A stretch of DNA of 64,000 bases from Benincasa hispida (taxonomy: Eukaryota; Streptophyta; Magnoliopsida; Cucurbitales; Cucurbitaceae), in NCBI RefSeq assembly GCF_009727055.1, contig NC_052354.1:45901348-45965347 (forward strand), in the 5' to 3' direction. Shown piece by piece: positions 21,897 to 33,294 of the stretch. The notes below the pieces were generated by a model. That model was given only the letters and a program-made list of their open reading frames with translations. It ran no database searches and was not told where the DNA came from. Each line of letters begins with the position of its first letter. The first letter of the stretch is position 1. Both the position numbers and the translations under genes were made by a program.

Positions 21897-24785
21897 ATTA
21901 CACCCTCTCCCGAGCTCACCTCTCGAACTCATAAGGAGGAGTGAGGATAGTAGATACCACCCTTTTGTGATATCTACAAGCCACTCATACCTATTTTTCT
22001 CACTAAACTCACAACCAAGGAAAATACTACAACAACACCTCTTGGCTAAACTTATTTTATTACAAACCAATGTAATGTTTATACAACTCCAGACTTTTAA
22101 TTATTGAAATTCATAGTAGCAAACTTAAGTTCACAACTGTGGTCGTAGTGTGGCAGACCTTGACCTTAGCAACACCCTAGAGCTCCTCAACAACCATTAC
22201 CTGAGAGAGAGAAACATAAAAAGAAAGAATGAGCTTCAAGAAACTCAGTGAGTGACATTTTAAAACATATTTCCAAAACATTATCGTATTCAAGTATCAA
22301 TTTAATAAACTTTAGGGTTTCAAATTTGAACATAAGATATAACATTTTAGAAACTATTAAAAAAAACCCTGGAAACATCGAATAACATCCACTTTGCTGT
22401 GGAATCATCATCCTCTAGCCTTAGTTAAGGGAGAGCCATTTTGCTCAATCGCTCAACGTCGAAATCCTTAGTTGGTGTAGAGTAATTTCAACACAACCAA
22501 TATCGAATAATACCTATGTATACGTGGTTATGCCCTAGATACTATCATACCTTAGGTATCAGGGGACCCAGGTACCTTATCCCAATCCTTCAGTATCGGG
22601 TTTCCTCATTGAAACATCATAAAACCTCAAATTCATTTGAGAATTCAGCCTTAAAACATCAAACATTCCAGTAGTATAGACATCATAATATAGAATTAAT
22701 GAGGAATAACTCGATTCAAGGAATGCTTTGTAAAATATACTTTCGAGCATTAAAACTCATATATTTTTAAGAAATTTATAAGAAAAGCATACTTAAAACT
22801 TATTTTAAAACGTTAAGAATAGCATGCTCAGGAAAACTCTTAAATAAAGCATGTAATAAGCTTATACCGTGAAATCATTAATCATTTGAAAAACATGTCA
22901 CTTACAGTTAATTGGCAGTGTCTCCCCTTCTTTCTCCAAGTCTTATCACTTTCTGTCTATTTTTAGAATCCTGGGCCTACACTAACCCAATTTTAACTTA
23001 TAATCTCATCTTTAGGGCTAGAAAAACCTTATAATACCTTCTTAGCCCTAAACTTAGCTTACCAACTTCAACGGACATGAAAATAGGCTTCAGATTCACT
23101 TAGGACAGTTGTGGACGCATGGCAGCCTTCCTCAGCACCAGTTGGACGCATGGTTGCTTCCCTAGGCCAGTTGGACGCATGGTCCACCCTTTTGGATGCA
23201 TGGACTGCCTTCTCAACTCAACTCAACTCAAAGTTAGTTGGGCGCGTAGACCTTTTCATGGATGCATGGTTAGTTCATTCCAATGCATGCCTTACCCTCG
23301 AAACTTTAATTCTCTCCAACACTCCCTGTTTTGAGTCCTCTTTGGGAGAGCTTTGAGTTGTGATGGGAAATGAGGCTCCTTTGGGGTATTTATAGGCCCT
23401 CAAAGGTGTTCTTGTTACCCTTCCTTGGTCACCAACGCATGACACATGTTTTGCATGAAAATCCTAAGTGTTAGTACCATGCAAAGTCTAGCACAAGGGT
23501 TCTTAATACCTCTTACTTGCATGCAAGCTTAAAGTGTATCCACCATGCAAATTCCAATGCATAGTCCCTCCCTTAAGCTATCATTTCAGCCTTTTGCATG
23601 TCTTACTATGTGTCCACCTCACCCTAGACTCAATCAGGGCCTTATTTGGTTGAGTCACGTACCCCTTTTTGCTGTCAATCTGACCTTGTTCTCCAAGTTT
23701 CCAAACTAACGCATGGTAATCTATGTTGGGCACATGGTTGCTTCACCAACCATCCTCTATGCATCCAACATCTCGCTTATGCACCCATGAGGTGATTCCA
23801 ACACATGATCCCTTAGGTTTGGACGTATGGTTTATTAACTATGTCTCCTTATCTTCTATTCACCACATAGTTTCCTCTTTGGTCTATGGCAAAGACATGC
23901 ATCCACTTCACATTCTCTCTCCTAGTCATGCGTCCAACTAGGGTTCTTGGGCTTCCTTGGTGTAAATCTCTCCCAAGGGTTTGTCTTATGCTTCCATCTT
24001 GCTCCTCATGGATCCAAAATGGAATCCACAAGACCTCTTATGCACCAAATCCTAATCCTATGCCCCCAATTCCAACCCTATGCACCAATCTTTCTTCCAC
24101 TTTCTTCTCCCTTGGTTTCTATCTTCTTTTCAAAGTATAGTTTACTCCAACTCAAGGCTTAGCCATGTTTCTTCTTTGTCTCTCTTTTCCCTCAAGTTTG
24201 CGCCCATCTATGCACCCACATGGTCATCTATGCGTCCAAGCTTCCATTTATGTCCAACACCTCATCTATCATACAACCTTTCCTTCTTTATGGTTTCTTC
24301 CACTTGTGGTGTCTTATGTTGTCCAACACTTTAGCCAAATTCTCTCTCAGAATACCCTATGCACCCATTATTCTTTCCTTATGCATCCATCATGATTCTC
24401 TTTGTGTCCATCCCAGTGTTCAATGCATGGTTTCCCCTAGACTCAACATAATCTCATACCATAGCTTCCCACATCCCTAGGCATCCATAGCTTTTCAAAA
24501 TCTCCCTTTGGGATGCATTCAACATACTTCCTCTACCACATCATGCGTTGACCTCATCCAAGATTCTCCATCCTCTCTTATGCTATGAATTCAACTTTTA
24601 TTCTTATACCATAGTTTGGACACTTAGCCAAAATTTTACTCCAAACTACTATGTCTCCAACACTTAGAAATTTTTCTTCCTCCAAGGCATAGTCTAGGTA
24701 CTTAGTTTAACTCTTCCCTTCCCAAGCTTGAACTCCAAGCTCTTCTCTCCCTCGAAGGAGATCTTGTGAGGGCTCGGGTGTTACA
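21897..24785 (-). mobile_element. LTR-like segment of the same type as 10220-12913
   Basis: The minus-strand start TGTAACACCCGAGCCC at 24785 is clear. The left limit is uncertain because the sequence abuts the copia LTR at 21896 without a TG. The early part (GAGGATAGTAGATACCAC at about 21935) matches 28764 onward, and CTTAGTTRAGRG at about 22420 matches 10750. From 23100 to 24560 it is rich in GGACGCATGG words. Small open frames there have no domain. It is gene-free. Confidence 0.55.
23111..23280. repeat. Cluster of TTGGACGCATGG words
   Basis: Six near-copies of (TTGG)ACGCATGG or ATGCATGG fall in about 170 bp at 20-45 bp spacing. More scattered copies continue to about 24560. Confidence 0.7.
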
Positions 24786-24860
24786 TTTATCCCCTTTTAG
24801 GCTCTGAGTATACATCTTCCTGACAACTCAAGAATTTTTGTCAAGATCTGAGTGTTATAA

Positions 24861-25516
24861 TGGTGTTTCATTGTTCAAAACCCAGAATCAGCCCTTAAAG
24901 GTGCAATTTATCTACTTACCCTAACAATAGGAATGAGTGAATTCTTTCTTGTGTAGTTGTGTTCCCAACTCCTCACTCAGATAAATCCTCAAAATGGTAG
25001 CATATTAAGTCGGCGAATCTGGCCACTCTCATCCATGCAGATTAAAGGATTGCCTTCATAGGCAGAAGTTCACAACTCACTCGTGATGAAGGTCAAGTCA
25101 CTTATGGCCATCCTCCTAGTGAAATGTAAGTCTCTTCAAGTAACGGTGTTATAAAGATAGATTAATCATTTCGTGGTTTGGTCTTATACAAACTCTTTAT
25201 ATAGGATATCCCCACTCACATGTCTCCACGTGAACGATCAAGATTAGATCATTTGTAACACTTTACAACAATTATAACAATTATAAAGTGGGTCGTATTT
25301 GTAGTGTCACCAAGATAAGATACCCATCCTTATCCATCTACTACAGACCATTCAGGTTATTACTTAAACATAATCCATCTGTATGTCACCACATACATGT
25401 TTAAGCTACAGTAAATAATCTTGGATCTTAGTTTATTGGATTTTGGTTAATGCAACTAAATGTTAAATAAATTTACAAACTACGAAACCATGAGGTTTAG
25501 GGCATCAACCCCAACA
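24861..25516 (-). repeat. Fragment of a copia-family LTR
   Basis: The right end CATCAACCCCAACA and blocks such as CTACTTACCCTAACAATAGG and ACCACATACATG match the LTRs at 4666-6790 and 17922-21896. The left half is missing. 24786-24860 before it is a short unassigned stretch that ends in another ...GAGTGTTATA, LTR-end-like. Confidence 0.65.
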
Positions 25517-26145
25517 CCAAGGACAGTAGTGGATGCATATACATATATTCAATGCATAAGCAGTTGGTTTAGACACATAGACAGATGTTGGTGGCAATAT
25601 TCAACACATAGTCTGTTGATGAACGTGCACAGGATGTGTTGGTGAGACTTCTTCTTCTTCCTTCTTCTTCTACTCACCTCAATAACCTATGCTCTTTTCT
25701 CACTTATCCCTCTTTTATTTCCTCCAAGAAAAACTCAGAGAATGTATTTATTATTTTTATGTACCCCCTCTTACTCTTAGACTTAATATTTATAGGCTTT
25801 CAAAACTATCCTTTTCATCCCCTCTAACACCTACAGCTTGCTAGCTCCTTCTTACCTTCTTCAATATGTGGCTTCAACATGCATTTGCCAACTCCTACTT
25901 CATTTTGCCTAAGTTTCCTCTCTAAGGTGATTCTTCACCTCAATGTCAGCCATCTTCTTCTTATACTTAGTCAAAATTTTCAAATTTTTCCTATTCAATC
26001 ACCTCCACTTTCAACTCTCCCCTACTCAATCGCCTACCTTTTACACTTAGTCAAATTTCTTCTTATTTGGCCACATCCTACTTCTAAAATCTACTTAAGT
26101 GGCTCCACGTCAACTTATCCTTTACTTCCGTCATGCACTTCTAGG
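25517..26145. other. Gene-free host sequence on the left of a solo LTR
   Basis: C+T-rich on the plus strand, with ATGCATA-type words. It continues at 27995-28715 beyond the inserted LTR and resembles LTR interiors at 23.1-24.6 kb. I see no coding domain in the open frames at 25636-25827 or 25879-26235. Confidence 0.4.
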
Positions 26146-26150
26146 GTGAA

Positions 26151-27989
26151 TGATAGGCATATGAACATGAAAGTAGAAGCTAATAGGATCAAGAACACTC
26201 TAATTACACTAATTTCATGGAATTTTGCATGCTAAAACATAATGAACCTAATTAGGGATTAGAGCATAACCTTTGAAGAATTCCTAAATTACTTCAATCC
26301 TTTGCAAATTGCTTCAAATAACCTTGATGTAGACAACTCTAAGAGTTTCTCTACTATTCTCCTGGCCTTAAATTGGGTGGTGGAACCCAAATTGAGAGGA
26401 AATTGAAGAAGGATTTGAGTTTGGAGAGGAGAAATTGAGAGAACAAATTTTCTTCACAATTTTTAATTTTGCGTCAAGTTTTAAACAAAATTAAAAACTT
26501 CATAGTTTTTCAACATGCAAAATAAATGACCAAAAATTTGACACCTAATCAAATTTTATTAGTGGAATTGAAGGTGTTTTAAAATAATAATAAAAAAAAT
26601 AGATAGTTGGAAATGTAGGATTTTCCCACTTTCACTATTTTATTAAAAAAATTATTTTTAATTAAAATCAAATTTAATTTAAAACCAAATTTTATTTTAA
26701 ATAGATAATTAATTAAACAAAATTAATTTAATTTAATATCCAATATTAAAAATTAATAAAACACCTATTCTATAAAATGAATCCTTATTCATATAATATT
26801 TAAATCAAATTTAAATATTTATAAATTTCCAAATTTTTTTAATTTAATAACCAAACATTAATTATATCAAATATAATAATCCAAACCCTAATCTGATTTT
26901 GAACATTTCAAATTCTCTCAACACACTTTTCTAAGGTTTTAAACCATTTTTGAGCTAGTAGAGGGACCTAATAGACCTACAGATCATGAGCTCCCACGAT
27001 CTGAGATTAATAGGCTAAACTCTTTTAACCGAATTAACCAACATTCTTTAACTACAAGACACTCCACTAAAGCCCAGTAGTTGCACTCTCCTTACTTTAG
27101 ATATATTTATGTCCACTTGATTTAACCATAACCAGTAAGTCAATCCTTCACAGGTTGTTCATATTCACAATTGGTCAAAATTTCCATTTTACCCCTGTAA
27201 TACATCTTGCTCCTTAAGTCTCTGCTGGTCCACTAATGAAAATTTGGTTTTTGGTCCTACCAATAAATCGAGTCCTTTTCAATCATAGAGAGGGTAAGGC
27301 CCCTTGTGCACAACTAGGAAACAGTATTTAAGGGAACAACCTATCTACTAACCCTAAAAGCGGGTAGGAGTGAGTTCCATCTTGCAGAACTATGTCCCCA
27401 GCTATCTACTCAGACTTATTCCTAAAATTAGAGGCTTATCAAACGGTGATGATGAATCACTCTCACCCATGCAGATTAAAGGATAATCTCGAAGAAGTAG
27501 TTCATAGTTAGCTCAGGATTGAGATCGAGTTACCTTAGGTCATCTGATTGAGATAGTCAGTTTTAATAGTAAATGGTGTTATAAAGAAAAGTGACTATTT
27601 CGTGGTCCAGTCTTATGCAAACATCTTTTGCATAGAATGCCTCAATTTGCATGCATCTCTACATGAACGATTTAGGATCACATCGTTTATATCATATACA
27701 AAGTGGGTCACATCCATAGTGTTTCTAGGTTAAGGTACCCAACTCTAACCTTATACTTATAGACTGTTTTGGCTATATTCTCAAACTTGATCCATTTTAA
27801 TATCTCTACATAAAGTTTAAGTATTCATGTTATAGCTAGGGGTTCATTTAGTTTATTGGATTTAGGCTATATTTAAGTGCAGTTTACATGTTCAATAACA
27901 ACTTTATTGAATAAATCTCAACAACAATTTATTGTAGAGTAGAATAAGTTTAAAGACAAACTGTGAGTTTGAGGACATACAACCCAACA
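26151..27989 (-). mobile_element. Copia-family solo LTR, 1839 bp, perfect 5-bp target duplication
   Basis: GTGAA at 26146-26150 is repeated at 27990-27994. On the minus strand the element starts TGTTGGGTTGTATGTCC and ends ATGCCTATCA. No internal region is attached on either side, so it is a solo LTR. It is a divergent relative of the LTR at 61210-63043 (1834 bp) and more distantly of 4666-6790. Confidence 0.85.
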
Positions 27990-27994
27990 GTGAA

Positions 27995-28715
27995 CGCATA
28001 GCCTTTATTACATACAACTAAAATACGTTCAAACCCCTTCCCTCTATCATGCGTTGACACACTTCCCATCCTCTTGTTTTGGATTGTTTAAGCATAGTTT
28101 CTCTGTGTCTATAGTTAAGTTTTTAGGTAGACTTCCAAACTACTCCTCTCTATTGTCTTAGTATGCATCCAAGATGACTCCTTTATGCATCCAAAATGTC
28201 CTTTTAATGTCATGCATCCCACACATCCTTTCTTCAGAATATGTAACCAAGGCTAAACTTTTGTGGTAATGTATCCAATGGAAATCCTTTTTAGGTCATG
28301 CATCCAATGTCACTTTCTTTTGTCAAAGACATGCGCCCAAAGTGACCTAACCATGCCTTCAAGCTACCCAAGATAATCTCTCATGCGTCCAACATAACCT
28401 CTCATGCATCCAATACTAAGAAGTGACTAGAATGATGGGTTGAATTGCTCATACTTTATCCAACGCATGCTATAAGTTGAGTCCTACCCTTTTTCCTACC
28501 AACGCTTAGTCAAAAACTTATTCTCAACCTCAAGCACAACTTTGAGTAAAGGAAAAAGAGAACAAGGGCTCATCCATTCTTCATCCATCGGTTCAACTTG
28601 CAGAGGGATGATAAAGTATCAATTTTCCTTATGAATTTTCTGGGTTATTTTTCTTTATTGCTGATTTTTTTTTTACTCAATATTGGGTCTCTATGTGTTG
28701 TACCTTTCTCTTTAT
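27995..28715. other. Gene-free host sequence on the right of the solo LTR
   Basis: Contains repeated ATGCATCCAA and CATGCGTCC words (28020-28450). No coding region is recognised; the 101-codon frame at 28598-28903 has no known domain and crosses an LTR boundary. Confidence 0.4.
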
Positions 28716-28720
28716 ATTCT

Positions 28721-29083
28721 TGTTACCCCCTCCTAAATTACCCTCTGAACCCAAGAAGAGATGTGAGGATAGTAAATGTCAACTCTCTTATGACATCTAC
28801 TGTTTTCCTTGACTTACTTTGCCTTAAACACAACATGAAGCAATCATTCAACCACGCTATAATAAAACCATCAAACTTTGTTTACACTCAACAAGACTTA
28901 TAATACATTTCCCAATGCAATCTTAAATTACAAACAACGAACCTGGTTCCACATATCTTGATGCTATTGAATACATGCCAAACTTAATATGAACAAGACT
29001 TTTAAGTATTTGGCCTATATGATACCCTGATGTAGTGGCAAACTAGACTCGTATGCAAGGCACCTTGAAAACTCTCCTGCTAC

Positions 29084-29114
<31 letters not shown>

Positions 29115-30787
29115 TAATAAAATAGGACAAAATGAGTTGGGAGGTCAAGTGGTACTCCTTTTATTAAACCTTAAATAAAACATGTTTATCTAAACCAAGT
29201 ATTCAAGATTCTTAAAAACATATCATGCTTAAGTTCATTCACAAAACATACTTACTATAGTATTATATGCATATATTTCATAAATAAAATATTTGAAATT
29301 AAAACCACTCACAATAAGTCCAACCCCTTTTAATCCTCTAACTTTACCCTCCCAAGCTAACCAACTCCAAATGGCTTACTCTTAAGCAAAAGACCTCAAC
29401 TAGGGCAAATGACAAGGTTTAAGGGTGTTGAACGCATGGCATAACTAGGCACATAACAAGGCTGACGCATAACGAGGCTGGGGGCATAGTAAGGCTGGGC
29501 ACTGAGACACACATGAGGTTAGGCGGCAACTTACGTATAAGGCACGACACTGAGTGTGCGAAGTGGGACGTGCGACAAGGGTTGGGCCCTAGCGTTGATG
29601 CGTTAAACGCATGTCACTACCGAACATAAGGGTTGTGTGGCGTGCAACGCATCAAGGCGCGTGGCGTGTGCGATGTTGATCGCACACTGGGCATTGTTGG
29701 ATGCATCATGGACGTGGGGTGTGCAACTAGTGCGCATGCACAAGGCACAAACGACCACTGCTTCTACCGCTTAGCTTCTTCCACCTCCAGCCGACTGCCT
29801 TCCTTTAAGACCTCCTGATTTTCACTTACTTTTTCAGTACTCAAAAATATAAATTCCAACCTAAATTAAATAAAATTTCATTCATAAACCTTTTAGTAAC
29901 ACCTTAACAAGCTTACCTTCAAATTTAGGCTTCTAATTTCTTCCCAAAAGCTCAAAATCTCCCAAAATCCTCAACTTGCTTTGATTGCTCCAAAACTTAG
30001 ACCAACCTCGAGTTTTCTTCAACTTTGATCATCTTCTTGTCCGAACTTCTCCATGGCAGCCCTTGGACATCCTCTTCACTGGTTCCCTTGAAATTTGGTT
30101 GAAGAACTCTTCCTTTGCCCGAGCTAAATGTGCAAACCGAACTCCTCTTTCTTCCCCATATTTATGTACTAGGTTGCATGTCCCCCTCGACTAAAAGTTG
30201 GACAGCTCCTACTTCCACTTGGCTCCCCAAACATTTGGTTAACCTTTCCTTCTGCCACCTCAACCTACAAATAAATGATAAATAAAAGATAATTACCAAC
30301 TCTTAATCCAACTCTCCTCCCTCAGTCACACACTTCCTCATCAACGCATGGACAAGGCCTTGATGCATGGTTCCTTCAACACATACGCTTGCCATCGCTT
30401 GGCTTGACCACCATCTCAATGCCAAGCCCCTTGCCTCATGCCTTCCAATGCATCCTTCTTCACCTTACCTCATACTTCACCAGCACATGGATTTTCCATG
30501 CAAGGCTCACCAACGCATACTATTCTAACCTTAGCTCACCCACAACACCTTATAGGCTTAACCAATTCCCACCTTGGGTACCTATAGCCAACACATAGCT
30601 CACACACTTAGGCAATTCCTTCCTTCATTCTACACTCCTTTCTCTATCTTTCCAAACTTCAACGCCTAAACCTCTCTTCCCATAACAACCTTAATTCTAC
30701 TAAGTATCTTAAGTCAATCCACTCATAGAGCAACACTCATGGTTAAACTTAACTTAGAAAAATTAAGGAAAAATTTCAAAGCTTACA
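28721..30787 (-). mobile_element. Solo LTR-like element, 2067 bp, bordering the gene island
   Basis: The plus-strand left end is TGTTACCCCCTCC and the right end CTTACA. Flanks are ATTCT (28716-28720) and ATTTT (30788-30792), four of five identical. Internal blocks match the LTRs at 21.9-24.8 and 10.2-12.9 kb. It contains a 29-base G run and many ACGCATG words. Boundaries are inferred. Confidence 0.5.
29086..29114 (+). repeat. Homopolymer of 29 G
   Basis: An uninterrupted run of G follows CTACTT and precedes TAATAAAATAGG. Length in homopolymers is often misread, so the true count may differ. Confidence 0.9.
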
Positions 30788-33294
30788 ATTTTGTTGTCCT
30801 CTTCCTCATCAATGTAGAGAGTATGATGAATATTCTACCAAGGTTTTTCTTTCTATTCTCTACATCGTTTACTTACCAAATTCAAACATAACTAATCTCA
30901 AATGGAAATGGAAGAAACAAAGTTAAATTTGTAAATGAAAGCTTATTATCCATTTTGAAGTTTCAGATCAATTTAAATGCAATGGATTTAGTCTACATAT
31001 TATTAAATTCTTTCATTTTTCACTTTTTTCGTAATATAGTAATATCCAACAAAAATTTTGTGGTGATATTTTTGTAACTTCAAAGCATGAAAATTTAATT
31101 CATGTTGGTTCTGGTTTTAAAATAGTTGAAATTATCTTGTCTCATCCAAAATTATTTTGAAAGGTACTTTTAATTCTTTAAAATTAAAATTAGTTTAATA
31201 GAATTGATTTTACATCTTAAACATGATTTTAATATTGTTAAAAATTTCAATGATCAAAAGCATGTTTTGTTGGTTTAAACAGCTCCGAAAATATATAATG
31301 GTTAGATTGATTGGAAGTGGGAGGGTGCAGGCTTTTGAAAAAGAAAAATACGTATTAAAGGCATTAGAGCACTGAATTAGTGACTGATTGGCATGAGCAT
31401 GATAGCCACACACACACACCCCCTAAAAAAAAATGTTGACCCACCCACACCACAATCAGGTCGGAGTTGGAGGTAGTTAGCCCGACAACTGCTGCCACAC
31501 TTCACATGGCTGTCGCGCATTCCTTCGAGTTTTCTCTGACTTAATTACATGTTCTCTCTCTCTGCCTTTTCATTTACCATTTGTAAATCCAGACCAAAGA
31601 TTTTCTTACCTGCGTGTGAATTTTGGGGCCAGTACCTAATGAATGATCTAGTTTGAGTTGGGTACACGGTTGGGAGACTTAAAGCTGAAATACAGAGATA
31701 GATTACCAGAGAATTACTTGAAACAGTAAACTGGTGGTTAGGAAGCTTTCAGAAAAGTAGGACCCAAGCAGTAACCATTATTATTTAGATGGTGGGAATT
31801 AAGTTCATCTGTAATTTCCTCGAAATCCTTTCTCCCAAGCCCACATCATGTGCTTTTCCATTATTCCTGTTAAAAATTTCAAATTTCATTCCCTGCATTC
31901 AATTGCTGTTCCATCAATTGGCTAGGACGAGAGGATGGGAATCATCTGAAGGCCAGACGACCCATGTGTAAAGCTCCTGCTTTTGCGGCTATTTACTTTA
32001 TTTTCCTAAAAGCCAAGAATATAAAACGTTGTCCTGTCCAAAAGTGAAATCTTTTCCTCTCTTGTTCTCAGATTCGTGAGGGAAACAGGCTGCAGGAGAA
32101 CTTGGCACTGACAAGCAGAAATAATAGGATCGGTTGCTACAATTTCTGAAGTTGGAAAGTCGTTAACAATTAACATGCTTTTATTACAGTGGTTTTCAAT
32201 GTTAACATTCTTTTGTGTGTGTGGTCCAGCAGTAATGACTCATGACTCGCCCACGGCCACCCAAATTATTGAACACTCACTATTCAAGCTTTTGTAAAAA
32301 GAAATTCCAACTCCCTCACACTGTTCATTGGAATCAATCATTTCTCTTCTTTTATTTCTGGGGTTATGTTATTAATATCATAAAGAGATGGATCTTTTTT
32401 ATTTTTGTTTTTATTTATATATATAAAAGAAAAATGTATAATTCGTATACCCTTTTTCCTTGTTTCGTCAGTCCAATTCATGTCGGCCCGTCCTCCTTCC
32501 GCTTTTCCTTCCAAAACTTTTAGCTTTAGCTTTACCTTAGGCCCCTGATTTCCCGGCGAAGTCTGTGTCATCGACGCCTTCGTCCCCGCCACAATTTCAC
32601 TATCCACTTTTTCCCTTCACAAGCCAAACTGGACACTATACTCACTTCTGGCTCGCCCTTTTCGCTTCTTTCGTTTGACGCGGGGACTTGCTGGTGACTT
32701 TTGTTTGCGAGGAGCTGAGGTAGCACAGTTCGACTTGGAATTTCTTTGCTTTTTTTCCGCCACCGTGGAGGGAGCATGTCAAGATTTAGATTCTGAGTTC
32801 ATAATTCATTATACTTTCTCGAATTTAACAAGCGCCATCTTTTCTAGTTCAATCCCATTACTTAATTCCTGTTGTTTACACTTTTCAGGCACTGGGACTA
32901 GTAATTACTATTTACATCCATTTGTTTGGCGCCTTAATGTCTGTATCCTGTACCCTACTTGGGAAGACTCTTTTGCTCCTAAGTTCTCCTATTGGAACTC
33001 TTTGAAATTGCTGCAAAACAGTTAATTCTGCTAAGGAGTTCTTTCCACTCGGCTACATGCTTAGGGTTTGAGTAAAAGGGCTTTTTATACATAACAAAGA
33101 GGAGGGGCCTTCTATCTTGGAAGCTGAATAGCGTTGCCGCTCCTCGAATTTTTATCAATTTTGGTGTACAAATGATTTGCAAAATGAGCTAGGCTTCTCC
33201 TTCATGTAACATCTACTTCTGCATGGGTTTGTTCTGGCTGGTACGGAGCTGGTGATCAAATTTCCTTTTTGATTTGTCGGTTATATCTTACAAG
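30788..33294 (+). promoter_or_regulatory. Upstream region and 5' leader of the ARF19-like gene
   Basis: This is the first stretch without clear transposon similarity. It holds a (CA)n run near 31410, a TGTCTC auxin-response-type hexamer at 31139-31144 (one hexamer is weak evidence), and a TATA-like word at 32416-32429. The last 800 bp are pyrimidine-rich, as plant leaders often are. An open frame at 32675-33025 has no family resemblance; if the leader is transcribed it would be an upstream ORF. Confidence 0.45.
32416..32429 (+). promoter_or_regulatory. Possible TATA box for the ARF19-like gene
   Basis: TATATATATAAAAG lies about 870 bp before the start codon. A TSS about 30 bp downstream would give a leader of roughly 840 nt, unless a leader intron is removed. 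Other A+T-rich words nearby could serve instead. Confidence 0.3.

Noticed and set aside
32675..33025. 116-codon frame upstream of ARF as a protein gene
   Set aside because: No family resemblance or codon signal; at most an upstream ORF in the leader.
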